A stretch of DNA of 15,177 bases from DASUSH01 sp036375215 (GCA_036375215.1 DASUSH010000075.1:1-15177), one strand, 5' to 3'; positions 1-7,206 are shown, counted from the stretch's first letter. Numbers and translations are program-made. Notes: a model not told the origin generated them from the sequence alone.

Positions 1-834
1 GTAGGCCGCGCGCACGTCGGCGGGGTCGTTCTTGCTCGAGTTCATGTCGCCCGTGAGGACGACGTTCTTCCTCGACTTCGCGGGCCCGTCGACCAGCTCC
101 TCGGCCTGGGCCGCCCGGATCGCCGGGTCGCCGAACGCCTCCAGGTGCGTGTTGACGAAGCGGAACTTCGCGTCGCCCACCTTCGCCTGGGCCGAGACCC
201 AGCCCCGGTCGGCGAACACCGGGATGCCGCCGATCGACGTCTGGAAGCGGTTCTCGTAGTTGCCGCTCTTCTCCTTGCTGGTCTTGACGCCCTTGCGGGC
301 GATGATCATGTCGTGCATGGTCAGGCGGAAGTCGAGGTCCTCGCCTGACACGGTGCCGGGCTCGTCCTCCCCGTCGATGTCCGCCGGGAGCTCACCGGTG
401 AACTCGTCCTGCGAGACGACGACCCGGTACTTGGACCCGAGCTGGTCCATCAGGAGCTCGCGGAAGTCGTAGCGGACGTCACTCGCCGGCACGGTCCCCG
501 GTCCGATCGGCGGGCCGCCGAGGTCGGAGGGGATCTGCTGCTGCCAGAGGGCGGCCTCCTGGACGCCGACCAGGTCGGCCTTCGCGTCCTTGATCTCGTC
601 CGCGAGCAGCACCGCCCGCTCCGGGAAGTTGGTCCGGGTGACCTCGTTGTAGATCTGGCCCGCGCCGTCGATCGCCGTCTGGACGTCAGGGGCGTTGATC
701 GCCGGGCTGAGGTCGGAGCCGAGGTAGATGTTGCGGCTCATCACCGTCACCTCGTCCTTGCCCGCCGAGGCGCCGGCGGGGAGCGCCAGCGCGCCGAGTG
801 CGGTTGCGACGACGATCAAGGTTCTCAACTTCAA
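1..834 (-). CDS. Secreted endonuclease/exonuclease/phosphatase-family protein (C-terminus outside window)
   Basis: The reading frame starts at a TTG (834-832) and stays open to the first base of the window, so 278 residues are visible and the C-terminus is missing. The start was chosen because a full AAGGAGG lies 8 nt upstream (849-843) and the protein then begins with a Sec-type signal peptide, likely cleaved after ASA at residue 24. Motifs of the EEP superfamily follow in order: MSRNIYLG (residues 32-39, with the conserved Asn35), VGVQE with the metal-binding Glu93, FVNTHLE (227-232) and GDMNSS (262-267). The terminal SDH motif would lie beyond the window. Family members hydrolyse phosphodiester or phosphomonoester bonds (nucleases, sphingomyelinase-like and inositol-phosphate phosphatases) using divalent metal. 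The signal peptide places this one outside the membrane. The substrate cannot be read from the sequence. Its neighbour at 951-2558 is another secreted phosphoester hydrolase. Confidence 0.85.
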   Translation of the reverse strand, partial: MKLRTLIVVATALGALALPAGASAGKDEVTVMSRNIYLGSDLSPAINAPDVQTAIDGAGQIYNEVTRTNFPERAVLLADEIKDAKADLVGVQEAALWQQQIPSDLGGPPIGPGTVPASDVRYDFRELLMDQLGSKYRVVVSQDEFTGELPADIDGEDEPGTVSGEDLDFRLTMHDMIIARKGVKTSKEKSGNYENRFQTSIGGIPVFADRGWVSAQAKVGDAKFRFVNTHLEAFGDPAIRAAQAEELVDGPAKSRKNVVLTGDMNSSKNDPADVRAAY

Positions 835-842
835 GTCAACTG

Positions 843-849
843 CCTCCTT
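843..849 (-). promoter_or_regulatory. Shine-Dalgarno site for the TTG start at 834
   Basis: AAGGAGG on the minus strand, 8 nt before the TTG codon. It is the strongest ribosome binding site in the window and decides in favour of the TTG start over the GTG and ATG codons 29-32 codons further in, which lie after the signal peptide. Confidence 0.7.
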
Positions 850-908
850 GCGGATTGAATGAATGCCCGGCCCCTGGGACCCCGCGCCAGGTTATTAACA
901 CGAGCCGG

Positions 909-935
909 GGCCGGGCGGAGCGGTGCCGCCCGGCC
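909..935 (-). terminator. GC-rich hairpin after the PhoD-like gene
   Basis: A perfect 10-bp inverted repeat (arms 909-918 and 926-935, 7-nt loop) lies 16 nt beyond the stop codon of the PhoD-like gene and before the next minus-strand gene. There is no clear T-tract, as is common in high-GC actinobacteria, so termination is inferred from position and stem strength. The short AT-rich patch beyond it (about 891-900, containing TTAATA on the minus strand) could be a promoter element for the gene starting at 834, but no -35 box is convincing. Confidence 0.45.
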
Positions 936-950
936 GGGCCCCGATGCGCC

Positions 951-2558
951 CTACTGCGCCTGCAGCGTGTACGGCCCGCAGGGCTCGCCGTTCACGTCGC
1001 GGACGGTCTCCCCGCTCTGATCGTTGTACTCGATGATCAGCTGGTCGCCGTCGACGACTACCTCGCCGTAGCTGTAGACGTCGCCCTGCGCGCAGAACAT
1101 CCCCACGCCGTTGGGGGGCGCCGGCTTGAAGAACGCCTGCGAGAGCAGCATGCCGGCGCCGGGCGAGTTCGTCGTCGTGTCGATCTCGTCCCAGAACGGG
1201 TTCGTCGCGACCGGGCCGATGATGTAGTCGTTGAACGGGGTGTCCTGGGCGGCCGGGGGCGCGTTCGCCGGCGCGACGTCGTTTCCGAACGTCCGCGTTC
1301 GCACCACGTTTGCGAACGCCGCGTGGGTGTCCGTGGTGAGGAAGACGAGGTTCTTGATGTTGCTCGCCATCAGCACGTTGAGCAGCGCCACGCGCTCGTG
1401 GGCGTAACCCTCCCAGCGGTCGTACGGGAGCCCGTAGAACTGCTGGATCGGGGTCTCGTTCATGATGATCTTCCAGCGCGCGTCCGAGGACTCGACGTCG
1501 GCGAGGAACCGGTTGAGCTGGTTCTGGCCCAGCAGGGTGCGGTTCGGGTCGTTGATCGTGTTCTTGCAGGCCTGCGAGACCGGCTCGTTCAACGAGGGGA
1601 TCAGCGCGGCGAAGAGCTGGCGCTTGTCGTCGGGGGCCGTCGGGGCCAGGTCCGGCTGGCCGGTCGCCGGGTTGTCGCAGACGCCGCCGTCGGAGGCCTT
1701 GGCGCTGCGGAACGAGCGCTCGTCGAGGAAGAAGAGCTCGGCGTTGCGCCCCCAGCGGAAGGTCCGGTAGAGGCCGTTCTGCGAGGAGAACTCGACGGGC
1801 GCGTAGTCCGTGAACGCCTCCACGCCGGCCTCGTAGATCGCCTCGCCGTCCTCCGGGATCGAGAAGTCGTTGATGAACTCGTGGTCGTCCCAGTGCGAGT
1901 AGAACCCCGCCGAGCTGCGCAGCCTGGTCAGGTTCTTCTGCGCCAGGTTCTGCCGGTACTTCGCCCACTTCTCCCTGACCGTCAGCGCCGCCGGCTGGCC
2001 CGCCACCTCGGAGTCGGAGTAGATCGTGTCGCCGAAGTTGATGTTGAAGTCGTTGCCCTCCTTGCGCATCGCCTTGTAGACGTCGAAGGGACCGAAGAAG
2101 GGCTGGTTCGCCCCCTGGAGCGTCGTCCCGTCGGTGTCGCCGGAGTATGCGAACTCGATCTGGACGTCCTTGGAGCTCTTCGGCGCGGTCACGAACTCGC
2201 CGGTGTCGCTGCAGGGCCCCTTCTTCTCGCAGAAGCGGTAGAAGTACTCGCCGCCCGGCTTCAGGCCGCCGACGTCCACCTGCACCGTCTTGTCGTTGGC
2301 CGACTTCGCCTTCGCGCTCGCGGTGTCCTTGACCTTCTTGAACCTCTCGTCGGTCGCGACCTCCGCCTTCACCTTGCCTTCCTTCTTCGTCGCCGCCCAG
2401 AGCTTCGCGGTCTTCGGGCCGACCTCGCCCGAGGCGACGCTGTAGCGGAAGCCGCCGATACCGGCCGCGGCCGGCGCGGCGAGGGCGAGCGACCCGATGA
2501 TCGTGGCGCCTGCGATCGCGAGGCGGGGCGCGAGCTTGTGGCGGTCCGACCGGTTCAT
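951..2558 (-). CDS. phoD: Secreted alkaline phosphatase D (PhoD)-like metallophosphoesterase
   Basis: A 535-residue protein. The ATG at 2558 is chosen over an in-frame start 44 codons upstream because AGAGGAG lies 4 nt before it and a signal peptide (hydrophobic residues about 14-32, AAA-G cleavage region) follows at once. A Fn3-like PhoD N-terminal domain occupies about residues 37-125. The catalytic metallophosphatase domain follows with SGDTD (139-143), GDTIYSD (176-182), WDDHEFIND (223-231), LLGQNQL (342-348) and TTDTHAAF (408-415). These are the metal-ligand and signature motifs of the PhoD family, whose members hydrolyse phosphomonoesters and phosphodiesters outside the cell, often for phosphate scavenging. 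The signal peptide lacks a clear twin-arginine motif, unlike classical PhoD, so Sec export is possible. It lies 64 nt after nth on the same strand. No Pho-box was recognised. Confidence 0.9.
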   Translation of the reverse strand: MNRSDRHKLAPRLAIAGATIIGSLALAAPAAAGIGGFRYSVASGEVGPKTAKLWAATKKEGKVKAEVATDERFKKVKDTASAKAKSANDKTVQVDVGGLKPGGEYFYRFCEKKGPCSDTGEFVTAPKSSKDVQIEFAYSGDTDGTTLQGANQPFFGPFDVYKAMRKEGNDFNINFGDTIYSDSEVAGQPAALTVREKWAKYRQNLAQKNLTRLRSSAGFYSHWDDHEFINDFSIPEDGEAIYEAGVEAFTDYAPVEFSSQNGLYRTFRWGRNAELFFLDERSFRSAKASDGGVCDNPATGQPDLAPTAPDDKRQLFAALIPSLNEPVSQACKNTINDPNRTLLGQNQLNRFLADVESSDARWKIIMNETPIQQFYGLPYDRWEGYAHERVALLNVLMASNIKNLVFLTTDTHAAFANVVRTRTFGNDVAPANAPPAAQDTPFNDYIIGPVATNPFWDEIDTTTNSPGAGMLLSQAFFKPAPPNGVGMFCAQGDVYSYGEVVVDGDQLIIEYNDQSGETVRDVNGEPCGPYTLQAQ

Positions 2559-2622
2559 CAGGCTCCTCTCGTCGCTCCCCCCGGGCACGGCGATCCTAAG
2601 CGGGCCGGGCGCTCCGCGGGGA

Positions 2623-3405
2623 TTATTTCCGCGGGACCACGCGTCCCTCCCGGAAAGCGGGGCACATCCGCGCCAGCCCGCACTCGCCACAACGTGGCTT
2701 CGGCCTGCAGACCTGGCGGCCGTGGGTGATCAGGTTGATGTGCAGCTCGTAGGCGTCCTCGGGGTCGGTGATCGCGCGCATCTCCTCGTGCGCCTCCTCG
2801 AACGGCGCGCCCTCGCGGAACAGCCCCAGCCGACCCCCCACCCTGTGCACGTGCACGTCGACCGGGATCTCGGGCCGGTCGAAGGAGAAGATCATCACGC
2901 AGGCGGCGGTCTTGCGGCCCACGCCGGGGAGCGCGACGAGGTAGTCGAGCGCCTGCTCCCTCGGGGCCCCGCGCAGCCAGTCGAGATCGATCGGCTGGCC
3001 GAGCTCGCGCAGCACGGCCTGGATCCGCGGCGCCTTCGTATCGGCGAGGCCACCGGGCCTGATCGCGTCGGCGACCTCGCGGGCGCCGGCGTCGCGCACT
3101 TCCTCCCACGTGCCGAAGCGCTCGCGCAGCCGCCCGTAGGCGACGTCGCGGTTCCGGTCGGAGGTGTTCTGGGAGAGGATCGTGAGGACGAGCTCGTGCA
3201 CCGGGTCGCGGTGGGGCTTGTTGCGAGGGCGGCCGTAGAGCTCGCGGAGGCGATCGCGGATCGCGCGCACGCGGCTCTTCCTCGGCCGCACCCAGCCCGC
3301 GGCCCGCGCAGCCCGGGTGAGCTCGATGCGCACCGGGGGTTCGGCGCGGACCCGGCCTCGCCGCCGGGCCGGGGGCCGCTCCCGCTCGGGAGGGAGGCCC
3401 GTCAT
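2623..3405 (-). CDS. nth: Endonuclease III-type DNA glycosylase/AP lyase
   Basis: A 260-residue HhH-GPD protein for base excision repair. It would remove oxidised pyrimidines and cleave the abasic strand. SQNTSD (78-83) is the typical N-terminal motif. The helix-hairpin-helix LPGVGRKTA (159-167) carries the catalytic Lys165, and VDVHVHRV carries the catalytic Asp183. Four C-terminal cysteines (233, 239, 242, 248) form a 4Fe-4S loop spaced C-x5-C-x2-C-x5-C, one residue shorter in the first gap than in E. coli Nth. The first ~45 residues are Arg/Pro-rich and not conserved. The ATG at 3405 was chosen because it overlaps the kinase stop codon in ATGA, implying translational coupling. An in-frame ATG 61 codons upstream lies wholly inside the kinase gene and is unlikely. 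Confidence 0.93.
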   Translation of the reverse strand: MTGLPPERERPPARRRGRVRAEPPVRIELTRAARAAGWVRPRKSRVRAIRDRLRELYGRPRNKPHRDPVHELVLTILSQNTSDRNRDVAYGRLRERFGTWEEVRDAGAREVADAIRPGGLADTKAPRIQAVLRELGQPIDLDWLRGAPREQALDYLVALPGVGRKTAACVMIFSFDRPEIPVDVHVHRVGGRLGLFREGAPFEEAHEEMRAITDPEDAYELHINLITHGRQVCRPKPRCGECGLARMCPAFREGRVVPRK

Positions 3406-4301
3406 GGAACCGCCCGCCACTCCGCGCAGGCCCGCGCGCCGGCCCGGTTCGCCTCGGCCAGCGCGGCGGCGATCGCGCCGGGCTGCCAGCCGCGCTTCGC
3501 GAACCCGGCCGCGAGCGCACCCATGAAGGCGTCGCCCGCGCCGAGCGGCGAGACCACATCGGCGGGCTCGCCCGGCGCCTCGGCGCATGCGGCGCCGCGG
3601 GCGACGGCGCCGTCGGCGCCCCGGGTCACGACGACGACCGCGGCCCCGCGCGCGCCCGCGAGCGCCTCGGCGGCATCGACCGCCCCGCCTGACCCTGGCG
3701 CGAGCCAGGCCGCTTCGGCCTCGTTCATGCGCAGGCAGAAGATCCCCTCGGCCGCCGCCAGACAGTGCTCGCGGGCGAGCTCCAGATCGTCCCAGCGGTG
3801 CGCCCGCAGGTTCGGGTCGAAGAGCACGGGCAGCCCGCGGTCGAGGGCGAGGCGGCGGGCGCGCATCGTCAGCTCGCGCTCGCGGTCGCCGACGAGCGTG
3901 TTCGAGCCGAAGACGAGCGCCTCGGCGCGCTCGATCGCGGCCTCGAGCCCGTCGGCGACCGAGCAGACGGTGTCCGTGATCCCCTGGTCGTAGACCTGGA
4001 AGTCGGGCTCGCGCTCGCGGTCGAAGGTGACCACGGCGATCGGCGTCCGCACGCCGGGAACGAAGGAGAGCGCCTCGGTGGCGACCCCCTCGTCGGCCAG
4101 CCGCTCCGCGAGCCAGTGTCCGAACGGGTCGTCGCCGACGCCACCGGCCAGCTCGGCGCCTACCTCCGAGCGCGCGATCTGCACCGCGACGTTGGCGAGC
4201 GCGCCGCCGAAACGGGGCCGGAACTCATCGGCGTCGGCGGGGGTGTCGAGCTCGCGCTCGCAGACGAGGTCGACGATCGCCTCGCCGAGGCAGAGGATCA
4301 C
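3402..4301 (-). CDS. PfkB-family carbohydrate kinase (fructokinase/ribokinase-like)
   Basis: A 299-residue protein of normal length for the family, which phosphorylates sugars or nucleosides with ATP in the cytoplasm. Visible motifs are GEAIVDL (6-12), the first PfkB signature FGGALANVAV (31-40), DPNLR (162-166), NEAE (193-196) and the second signature SPLGAGDAF (251-259) with the catalytic base Asp257. The usual DT(T/S)GAGD reads VSPLGAGD here, so the Asp before the anion hole is Ser. The overall pattern is closest to fructokinase-like members, but the substrate cannot be fixed. The start is a GTG with no ribosome binding site. A TATTCT box ends 7 nt upstream, suggesting a leaderless transcript. 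It overlaps nth by 4 nt and would head the kinase-nth-phoD run. Confidence 0.9.
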   Translation of the reverse strand: MILCLGEAIVDLVCERELDTPADADEFRPRFGGALANVAVQIARSEVGAELAGGVGDDPFGHWLAERLADEGVATEALSFVPGVRTPIAVVTFDREREPDFQVYDQGITDTVCSVADGLEAAIERAEALVFGSNTLVGDRERELTMRARRLALDRGLPVLFDPNLRAHRWDDLELAREHCLAAAEGIFCLRMNEAEAAWLAPGSGGAVDAAEALAGARGAAVVVVTRGADGAVARGAACAEAPGEPADVVSPLGAGDAFMGALAAGFAKRGWQPGAIAAALAEANRAGARACAEWRAVP

Positions 4302-4307
4302 GGGCGG

Positions 4308-4313
4308 AGAATA
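4308..4313 (-). promoter_or_regulatory. Probable -10 box (leaderless) for the PfkB kinase
   Basis: TATTCT on the minus strand is followed by 6 nt and then the GTG start at 4301, which would make the G of GTG the first transcribed base. No recognisable -35 box is present and no Shine-Dalgarno site lies before the gene. Both observations fit a leaderless actinobacterial promoter. It overlaps the opposing -10 box by two bases (TA at 4312-4313). Confidence 0.5.
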
Positions 4314-4317
4314 GGCT
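4312..4317 (+). promoter_or_regulatory. Probable -10 box (leaderless) for the alpha/beta hydrolase
   Basis: TAGGCT on the plus strand is followed by 7 nt and then the ATG at 4325. No Shine-Dalgarno site is present in the 23-nt gap between the divergent genes, so a leaderless transcript beginning at or next to the A of ATG is the simplest reading. No -35 box is recognisable. It shares the central TA with the opposing -10 box. Confidence 0.45.
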
Positions 4318-4324
4318 CGCGGGC

Positions 4325-5179
4325 ATGACGGGCCCCGCCGCCGTCGAGCAGCTCCTCGTCGCCGGGACGCGGATCGCCTACCGGCGCCGCCCGGGGGATG
4401 GCCCTCCCACGATCTACGTCCACGGCGTCCCGACCGACTCGCGGCAGTGGCTGCCCTTCCTCGAGCGCCACGAGGGCGACGCGATCGCGTTCGACCTGCC
4501 GGGTTTCGGCGCCTCCGAGCGCCCGCCGGCCACGGGGTTCGACTACTCGATGGCCGGCCTCCGGCGCATCGCCGGCGAGTTCGTCGACGGCCTCGGCATC
4601 GCCGAGTACCGGCTCGTCGTCCACGACTGGGGCGCGCTCGCGCTCGCCGCCGCCCTGGCCGAGCCCGAGCGCCTGCAGCGCCTCGTCGTCATCGACTCGG
4701 TGCCGGTCCTGCCGGGCTACCGGTGGCACCGCACCGCGCGGATCTGGCGCACCCGCGGGCTCGGCGAGCTCTTCTTCGCGACCGCCGGCCTGCCGTTCGT
4801 GCGCCTGGCCCTGCGGGAGGCGCGGCCGGGCTTTCGCCCGATGCCCGACGACTTCGTCGAGATGGTCTGGTCGAACGTCCGCGACCCGGCGACCCGGCGC
4901 GCGATCCTGGCGCTCTACCGCTCCGCCGACCCGCCGGCGCTGGCCGCGGCGGGCGCAGGGCTCGAGCGGGTGGGCTGCCCGGCGCTCGTCGTCTGGGGCG
5001 CGGCCGACCCGTACATCCCGGCGCGCTTCGCGGGCGATTACGCCTCGCGCCTGCCCGGCGCCGAGCGGGTGGAGCTCGCCGACGCGGGCCACTGGCCCTG
5101 GATCGATCGCCCCGACGTGGTCGATCGCACGGTCGCGTTCGTCACGGAGCCCGCCGCCGACCTAGACTCGCCTGAATGA
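4325..5179 (+). CDS. Alpha/beta hydrolase with Asp nucleophile (haloalkane dehalogenase / epoxide hydrolase-like)
   Basis: A 284-residue alpha/beta-hydrolase-fold protein with no signal peptide. The oxyanion-hole motif is YVHGVP (31-36). The nucleophile elbow is VVHDWGA (98-104), with Asp101 rather than Ser, the hallmark of haloalkane dehalogenases, epoxide hydrolases and related hydrolases. The acid is probably Asp228 in WGAADPY, and the base is His256 in DAGHWPW. The Trp102 after the nucleophile would serve as halide ligand in dehalogenases but also occurs in epoxide hydrolases, so the two cannot be separated here. The cap region (about 130-205) is Arg/Trp-rich. It is transcribed divergently from the sugar kinase across 23 bp. 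The next gene follows on the same strand after 63 nt. Confidence 0.88.
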   Translation: MTGPAAVEQLLVAGTRIAYRRRPGDGPPTIYVHGVPTDSRQWLPFLERHEGDAIAFDLPGFGASERPPATGFDYSMAGLRRIAGEFVDGLGIAEYRLVVHDWGALALAAALAEPERLQRLVVIDSVPVLPGYRWHRTARIWRTRGLGELFFATAGLPFVRLALREARPGFRPMPDDFVEMVWSNVRDPATRRAILALYRSADPPALAAAGAGLERVGCPALVVWGAADPYIPARFAGDYASRLPGAERVELADAGHWPWIDRPDVVDRTVAFVTEPAADLDSPE

Positions 5180-5228
5180 AATCGCCGAATCCTCGGAACA
5201 AACTGAACGCGCCCGAGTTCGGCTCGAT

Positions 5229-5247
5229 CTCATCTGCATGAGATGAG
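5229..5247. repeat. Perfect inverted repeat over the start codon of the phosphatidyltransferase
   Basis: CTCATCT, a 5-nt spacer, then AGATGAG. The ATG start (5243-5245) lies within the right arm. As RNA it could hide the start codon in a 7-bp hairpin. As DNA it could be an operator, because a weak -10-like TCATCT (5230-5235) lies 7 nt before the ATG. No Shine-Dalgarno site is visible upstream of this gene. Confidence 0.4.
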
Positions 5248-5896
5248 CGCGCCTCCCCGAGCTCCCCGCCGGCGTCCGGAGCGCCGAGTCCGTAGTGGCA
5301 CCGAGCTCCGTACGGTCGCGCGCGACGCGCTGATCGAGTCGCGGCTGACGCCGAACGCGATCTCGATGACCGGCTTCGTGCTGAACGCCGCCGCCGCGGT
5401 TCTCGTCGTCGAGCGCCTCTTCTTCCTCGCCGGCGTGGCTTTCATCGTCGGCTCGATCATGGACACGCTCGACGGCCGCTACTCGCGGATGTCGGGCAAG
5501 GGCACCCTCTTCGGCGCATTCCTCGACTCGACCCTCGACCGGATCGAGGAGGGGATCGTGCTCACCGCGATCGCGGCCTACTTCGCGGAGCTCGGCGACG
5601 AGCTCGCGGTGGCGGCCTGCGTCGCGACCGTGCTCGGCTCGCTGATGGTCTCCTACACCCGGGCCCGCGCCGAGGCGCTCGGCGTCGAGTGCAAGGTCGG
5701 CGTCGCGACGCGGCCGGTGCGGGTCGTCCTGCTCTCGATCGGCCTCGTCTTCGGCGCCGGCGAGCTGATCTCGGGCGTCGACCTGCTCGAGGCCTCGATC
5801 TACGCGCTCACGGTCCTCACCCTCTTCACCGTCGGCCAGCGGGTCTGGCACGTCCGCGGCGAGCTGCAGAAGCTCGACGGCGAGTCCGAGCTGTAA
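5243..5896 (+). CDS. CDP-alcohol phosphatidyltransferase, probable phosphatidylinositol-phosphate synthase
   Basis: A 217-residue integral membrane protein with about six hydrophobic segments (roughly 38-57, 59-76, 102-116, 121-138, 160-176, 183-198) after an Arg/Pro-rich cytoplasmic N-terminus. The CDP-alcohol phosphatidyltransferase signature is present with all four Asp residues: D74-x2-D77-G78-x2-S81-R82-x8-G91-x3-D95-x3-D99. The usual Ala before Arg82 is Ser. The enzyme class joins a CDP-activated lipid to an alcohol with release of CMP. GAFLDSTLDR (91-100) and SYTRARAEALG (137-147) resemble actinobacterial phosphatidylinositol-phosphate synthases and archaeal archaetidylinositol-phosphate synthases. 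The ino1 gene 81 nt downstream supplies exactly that head group. PgsA-like phosphatidylglycerophosphate synthase or a di-myo-inositol-phosphate synthase remain alternatives. The start is the first ATG in frame and no ribosome binding site supports it. Confidence 0.85.
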   Translation: MSAPPRAPRRRPERRVRSGTELRTVARDALIESRLTPNAISMTGFVLNAAAAVLVVERLFFLAGVAFIVGSIMDTLDGRYSRMSGKGTLFGAFLDSTLDRIEEGIVLTAIAAYFAELGDELAVAACVATVLGSLMVSYTRARAEALGVECKVGVATRPVRVVLLSIGLVFGAGELISGVDLLEASIYALTVLTLFTVGQRVWHVRGELQKLDGESEL

Positions 5897-5937
5897 CTAA
5901 ATGGCGAATCCGGGTATAGGAGCCCTTGCACCCACGA

Positions 5938-5965
5938 TCGGTCGCCCGGCGACCGACCCAGGAGG
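5938..5965 (+). promoter_or_regulatory. Leader hairpin and Shine-Dalgarno site of ino1
   Basis: An 8-bp stem (arms 5938-5945 and 5949-5956, 3-nt loop CCG) ends 3 nt before the AGGAGG at 5960-5965. The Shine-Dalgarno site is unusually far (12 nt) from the ATG at 5978. The hairpin could fine-tune ribosome access or protect the mRNA end between the two cotranscribed genes. A TATAGG at 5915-5920 might be a -10 box for a separate ino1 promoter, but no -35 partner is visible. Confidence 0.4.
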
Positions 5966-5977
5966 AAATTCTCTCGT

Positions 5978-7183
5978 ATGAGCGGCACCAACGGAGCTTC
6001 CGGATCTAACGGCGCGTCCGCGTCGGACCACCGAGTCGACGACGGCAAGGTTCGCGTCGCGATCGTCGGCGTCGGCAACTGCGCCAACTCGTTCATCCAG
6101 GGCATCCAGTACTACAAGGACGCCGACCCGGCCGAGCGGGTGCCGGGCCTGATGCACGTCGACCTCGGCGGCTATCACGTCCGCGACATCGAGTTCGTCG
6201 CCGCCTTCGACATCGACGCCGAGAAGGTCGGCAAGGACCTCTCCGAGGCGATCTGGTCGGGACAGAACGACACGATCAAGTTCGCCGACGTGCCGCCCAT
6301 GGGCGTCGAAGTCCATCGCGGGATGACCCACGACGGGCTCGGCAAGTACCTCAAGCAGAAGATCACCAAGGCGCCGGGCGAGACCGCCGACATCGTCGGC
6401 ATCCTCAAGGAGACGAAGGCGGACGTGCTCGTCTGCTACCTCCCGGTCGGCTCCGAGGACGCGACCAAGTGGTACGTCGAGCAGGCGCTCGCCGCCGGTG
6501 TCGGCTTCGTCAACTGCCTGCCGGTCTTCATCGCCCGCGAGGACTACTGGGACCGCCGCTTCACCGAGGCCGGCCTGCCGATCATCGGCGACGACATCAA
6601 GTCCCAGGTCGGCGCGACGATCGTCCACCGCAACCTCGCCCGCCTCTTTCACGAGCGCGGCGTCGAGCTGCAGCACACCTCGCAGCTGAACGTCGGCGGC
6701 AACATGGACTTCTTCAACATGCTCGAGCGGGAGCGCCTCGACTCGAAGAAGATCTCGAAGACGAACGCGGTGACGTCGGTGATGGGCACGGAGCTGCCCG
6801 AGCGCGACGTCCACGTCGGGCCCTCCGACTACGTCCCGTGGCTCACCGACCGCAAGTGGGCGCACATCCGCCTCGAGGGCAAGGCCTTCGGCGACGTGCC
6901 GCTCACGGCCGAGCTCAAGCTCGAGGTCTGGGACTCCCCGAACTCCGCCGGTGTCGTGATCGACGCCGTCCGGCTGATCAAGCTGGCGCTCAACAACGGC
7001 ATCGCCGGCCAGCTCGACGGCCCGTCCAGCTACCTGATGAAGTCGCCGCACGACCAGCGCCCCGACGCCGACGCGAGGCGGTTGACCGAGGAGTTCATCG
7101 AGGAGCACCGCCGCAAGGCCCCCGGCCAGCGCGCCGACGAGCTCCAGGGCGACATCGAGCCCGCCGAGACGAAGCCCGCCTGA
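5978..7183 (+). CDS. ino1: Inositol-3-phosphate synthase (myo-inositol-1-phosphate synthase)
   Basis: A 401-residue protein that converts glucose 6-phosphate to inositol 1L-1-phosphate with NAD, the entry step to all inositol compounds in actinobacteria. A Gly/Ser/Asn-rich tail (residues 1-17) precedes the Rossmann motif VAIVGVGNCANS (27-38). Further conserved stretches are CYLPVGSED (about 152-160), GDDIKSQVGAT (about 208-218), the lysine-bearing segment SKKISKTNAVTS (256-267), NVGGNMDFFNM (238-248) and DSPNSAGVVIDAVR near the C-terminus. These match the short actinobacterial form rather than the longer eukaryotic one. The start has AGGAGG upstream at a long 12-nt spacing. It probably forms an operon with the upstream phosphatidyltransferase. 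A strong hairpin follows 23 nt after the stop. Confidence 0.96.
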   Translation: MSGTNGASGSNGASASDHRVDDGKVRVAIVGVGNCANSFIQGIQYYKDADPAERVPGLMHVDLGGYHVRDIEFVAAFDIDAEKVGKDLSEAIWSGQNDTIKFADVPPMGVEVHRGMTHDGLGKYLKQKITKAPGETADIVGILKETKADVLVCYLPVGSEDATKWYVEQALAAGVGFVNCLPVFIAREDYWDRRFTEAGLPIIGDDIKSQVGATIVHRNLARLFHERGVELQHTSQLNVGGNMDFFNMLERERLDSKKISKTNAVTSVMGTELPERDVHVGPSDYVPWLTDRKWAHIRLEGKAFGDVPLTAELKLEVWDSPNSAGVVIDAVRLIKLALNNGIAGQLDGPSSYLMKSPHDQRPDADARRLTEEFIEEHRRKAPGQRADELQGDIEPAETKPA

Positions 7184-7206
7184 CGCAAACGCGGCTGCGG
7201 GTAACA

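Noticed and set aside
798..2729. Long plus-strand open frame (643 codons) opposite the PhoD-like gene
   Set aside because: The translation is a low-complexity Arg/Val/Leu/Asp mixture with no motif. It is a mirror of the GC-biased PhoD-like gene, whose metal motifs are unmistakable.
5243..5896. Di-myo-inositol-phosphate phosphate synthase as the role of the phosphatidyltransferase
   Set aside because: That pathway needs a CTP:inositol-1-phosphate cytidylyltransferase, usually fused or adjacent, and none is present in the window.
5915..5920. TATAGG as a separate ino1 promoter
   Set aside because: There is no plausible -35 box at the right distance. Readthrough from the upstream gene 81 nt away is equally likely, so it is not listed as a feature.
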